Part shown: piece by piece, positions 6,401 to 7,135 of the stretch
Layout of the letters: every line of letters begins with the position of its first letter
Position numbering within the stretch: position 1 is the first letter of the stretch
Origin: Taibaiella sp047605615
Lineage (GTDB): Bacteria; Bacteroidota; Bacteroidia; Chitinophagales; Chitinophagaceae
Reading direction: 5' to 3'
DNA: 7,135 nucleotides
NCBI GenBank assembly: GCA_047605615.1
Contig: JASGFI010000140.1
Span: 1 to 7,135, forward strand
The notes under the pieces: generated by a model
Told to the model about the DNA's origin: nothing
Database searches by the model: none
What the model saw: only the letters and a program-made list of their open reading frames with translations
Translations under genes and position numbers: made by a program

Positions 6401-6954
6401 TCATATTTGCCATCAGGGCGGCGGGCGCCCACAGCATGGGTACGCAGAAAATCATTTACTATCTGGGCGGCGTGGACAATGCGCTCAATGCCGACTTCAG
6501 CAACGCCCTGCCACCTTCGGGCAAAAACGACTATGCGTTCCAGGCTTTGGCTACCAACCTGCGGGGCTACGACCAAAATGCGCGCAACGGCAACACCTAT
6601 GCGGTAGTGAATGCCGAACTGCGTTTCCCCGTATTGACTACTTTGTTGAAACGCCCCATAGAATCGAGTTTGTTGAAAAACCTGCAAATGGTGGGCTTTT
6701 GCGACATAGGTTCGGCCTGGGAAGGCTTTTTGCCCAACTCCGAGAATTTTGACCGCTATTTCAGGCTCAACTGGCCTTCGCTGAGTTCGCCCACCGTGCA
6801 ATTGTCGGTGCCGAATTATAGCGACAATGGCTTGGCCCTTGGCTACGGTTTGGGGTTGCGCACGCAGTTGTTTGGTTATTTTGTGCGGGCCGATGCCGCG
6901 CTCAACATCCGCCGCGACTTTGTATGGTACCTGTCGTTGGGTACAGATTTTTAG
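3466..6954 (+). CDS. Outer-membrane protein: degenerate peptidase-like domain, TolB-like propeller, Omp85-like barrel
   Basis: The product has 1162 residues. Residues 1-23 form a signal peptide (hydrophobic GTLLLIFAFYG core, cleavage around VAAQ). Residues 33-285 resemble the peptidase MA/gluzincin-like domain: an IYHYDRAGRELARYVAE opening and a later LPKWATAGYVDYVVDGW segment, but LRQGMAQVV (143-151) stands where HExxH is expected, so catalysis is unlikely. Residues 300-600 contain propeller blades of the TolB/PD40 type (VTVSPRGTDVAYV at 311-323; DDVSPVFVSGGSRKGILFLSNRP at 457-479 in part). A polar, probably disordered linker spans about 630-725. Residues 740-1162 form a beta-barrel: LRGY at 1032-1035 corresponds to the Omp85 VRGF-type motif, followed by VVNAELRFPV and FCDIGSAWEG, and the chain ends in Phe as outer-membrane barrels do. 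POTRA domains are not evident. Similar proteins recur in Bacteroidota, often labelled TolB-like, without a settled function. A link to the lipid operon is not shown. Confidence 0.85.
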   Translation: MNLRIIGTLLLIFAFYGHHVAAQTNVEVFGQNRVQYRRFDWKYYDASHFKIYHYDRAGRELARYVAEQAEQDVAAIERRLGGLFPERLNIILYNSYDEYQQTNIGLNSDLQMQNENPAGMLNLAGDKLVMYFTGTHADLKRQLRQGMAQVVMERILFGENLREMVRNALLLNLPKWATAGYVDYVVDGWSTDDDNSWKNLVANTAAGKKANFHELSEANPALSGKAYWKYIATKYGENNVKNLLYLTQLKSSMNKALKLTINQKLRQSYDSLMQFYQARYAFEEQLFEPVDTGSLISRIDVPTDEGRIRDVTVSPRGTDVAYVKWLFGEWQVILENRKVVNGKEIKEKAVLLQGGVKNHNETDDPDYPLLSWNNTGFKLGIIFKNRDRIRIRIYNSVKAKIEDFRVPAKRFDRVTGFTFMEDDDVLLMTAVRMGQSDIFEYRLKGGRTRQVTDDAWDDVSPVFVSGGSRKGILFLSNRPQPYIDIKPLPNELPIGPMNAFFYNSTTQSYDLMQLTHNQKGTITQPVAYGQDHFAYLNDQNGIRNRYVVMFARDVNNRDSAYSVPMTNFGRNILYHQYNPASGKIADVIQTGNQFGVYFHKIALPPPDGTAAVRKPLPISFIDGVTPAKKIHASTDAPVNLLDKEELAKAEDKDFVVQGGNAFQSEFTQRGIREGADSASVAPGPESEALANKLSLKKPNNVSHLQQDDNNDPLAVTSASGNPDARLNGKRVLYVDSSFIDMRSQKYYLSFKPDFYTLRADNSVLFNRYQSYDNSGGQWNNPSVGGMFMASLTDKMEDYRFTGGIRIPVNFSGTTYYAQFENFRRRVDWGVIFLRQQTKSTYTFSTNQGLFDETGKNATTMLQATASYPLDKVRSFRLNFGARQDNFVIKAQDLVGLLLPSTQTYWAMSRAEFVYDDTRNPATNIWNGLRYKFFGEYMYKIHSNNVYANSNDTNGVNNSPGGFFNVGVDFRYYQKIYKNFIFAIRAAGAHSMGTQKIIYYLGGVDNALNADFSNALPPSGKNDYAFQALATNLRGYDQNARNGNTYAVVNAELRFPVLTTLLKRPIESSLLKNLQMVGFCDIGSAWEGFLPNSENFDRYFRLNWPSLSSPTVQLSVPNYSDNGLALGYGLGLRTQLFGYFVRADAALNIRRDFVWYLSLGTDF

Positions 6955-6973
6955 GTTGCGCATTGAAGGTAGT

Positions 6974-7135
6974 TTACGGTGTTGCCCAACAGGCATAGGT
7001 TTCGCAACGCTTATTCTTCGCTTCTTTCTTTTTGAAGTAACGCCAAAACCTTTCAGCGAGGCTATATGCGCCGCGCCACATGGGTGCATTTAAAATTGTC
7101 GCCTTAAAGGGAATGACACGAGTTCCCTCGTTGCG
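6974..7135 (-). CDS. Small minus-strand frame entering from the right edge; gene end or repeat
   Basis: On the minus strand an open frame runs from the right edge to TAA (complement of 6974-6976). An internal ATG (complement of 7079-7081) would give 35 residues starting MWRGAYSLAERFWRYF and followed by a Lys-rich run and CETYACWATP. Upstream of that ATG the frame stays open to the window edge. It converges tail to tail with the outer-membrane protein gene, 19 bases after its stop. The aromatic and basic composition and the inverted repeats inside it make a repeat-derived, non-coding origin just as likely as a real gene. I do not recognise a family. Confidence 0.3.
   Translation of the reverse strand, partial: RNEGTRVIPFKATILNAPMWRGAYSLAERFWRYFKKKEAKNKRCETYACWATP
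7108..7128. repeat. Inverted repeat AGGGAA/TTCCCT
   Basis: AGGGAA (7108-7113) and TTCCCT (7123-7128) form a perfect 6-base stem around a 9-base loop. A wider pair also exists: CGCAAC at 7003-7008 is complementary to GTTGCG at 6955-6960 and again at 7130-7135. No T-run follows either structure. These dyads may belong to a dispersed intergenic element downstream of the outer-membrane protein gene. Confidence 0.35.

Noticed and set aside
6980..6991. Terminator after the outer-membrane protein gene (TGTT/AACA hairpin)
   Set aside because: The stem is only four to five bases and the downstream sequence lacks a T-tract.
5692..7089. Minus-strand open frame of 465 codons opposite the barrel domain
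   Set aside because: It mirrors the codon pattern of the plus-strand barrel-encoding sequence, has shadow-like composition and shows no domain I can recognise.
1..7135. tRNA, rRNA, CRISPR array or insertion sequence
   Set aside because: I saw no tRNA-like cloverleaf, no regularly spaced repeats with spacers, and no transposase or terminal inverted repeats.

Overview
This window most likely comes from a member of the Bacteroidota. It has a TTTG / TAnnTTTG promoter, starts without Shine-Dalgarno sequences, an Ala-Gln type signal peptide cleavage region, and a propeller plus Omp85-like outer-membrane protein of a kind common in that phylum. Leu is often TTG and Ile often ATA, which fits an environmental Chitinophagales/Sphingobacteriales-like genome, but I cannot name a genus.

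Layout: all convincing genes read on the + strand. Bases 1-59 may hold the last codons of an upstream gene. Bases 60-346 are non-coding and contain an imperfect direct repeat, a small hairpin, and a strong promoter overlaid by overlapping inverted repeats that look like a repressor operator. Three tightly spaced genes follow. The first (347-1672) is a CDP-alcohol phosphatidyltransferase of the phosphatidylinositol-phosphate synthase type, fused through an embedded signal-peptide-like helix to a periplasmic domain resembling DUF4833. The second (1714-2343) is a fatty acid 2-hydroxylase of the Scs7/FA2H family. The third (2340-3296) is an Aur1-like PAP2 membrane phosphotransferase, overlapping the second by ATGA. 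After a 169-base gap comes a 1162-residue outer-membrane protein (3466-6954) made of a degenerate peptidase-like domain, a TolB-like propeller and an Omp85-like barrel. The right edge may hold the end of a small minus-strand ORF or a dispersed repeat.

How the genes fit together (inference): the first three genes look like a compact inositol-sphingolipid module. The transferase would make a phosphatidylinositol phosphate head-group donor. The Aur1-like enzyme would transfer inositol phosphate to ceramide, and the hydroxylase would 2-hydroxylate the N-acyl chain. Inositol-phosphate synthase and a dedicated PIP phosphatase are not in the window. The most unusual points are the transferase-DUF4833 fusion with a 7-A run at its junction, and the lipid-operon promoter buried in AAAC...GTTT dyads. 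The outer-membrane protein may be an independent transcription unit.
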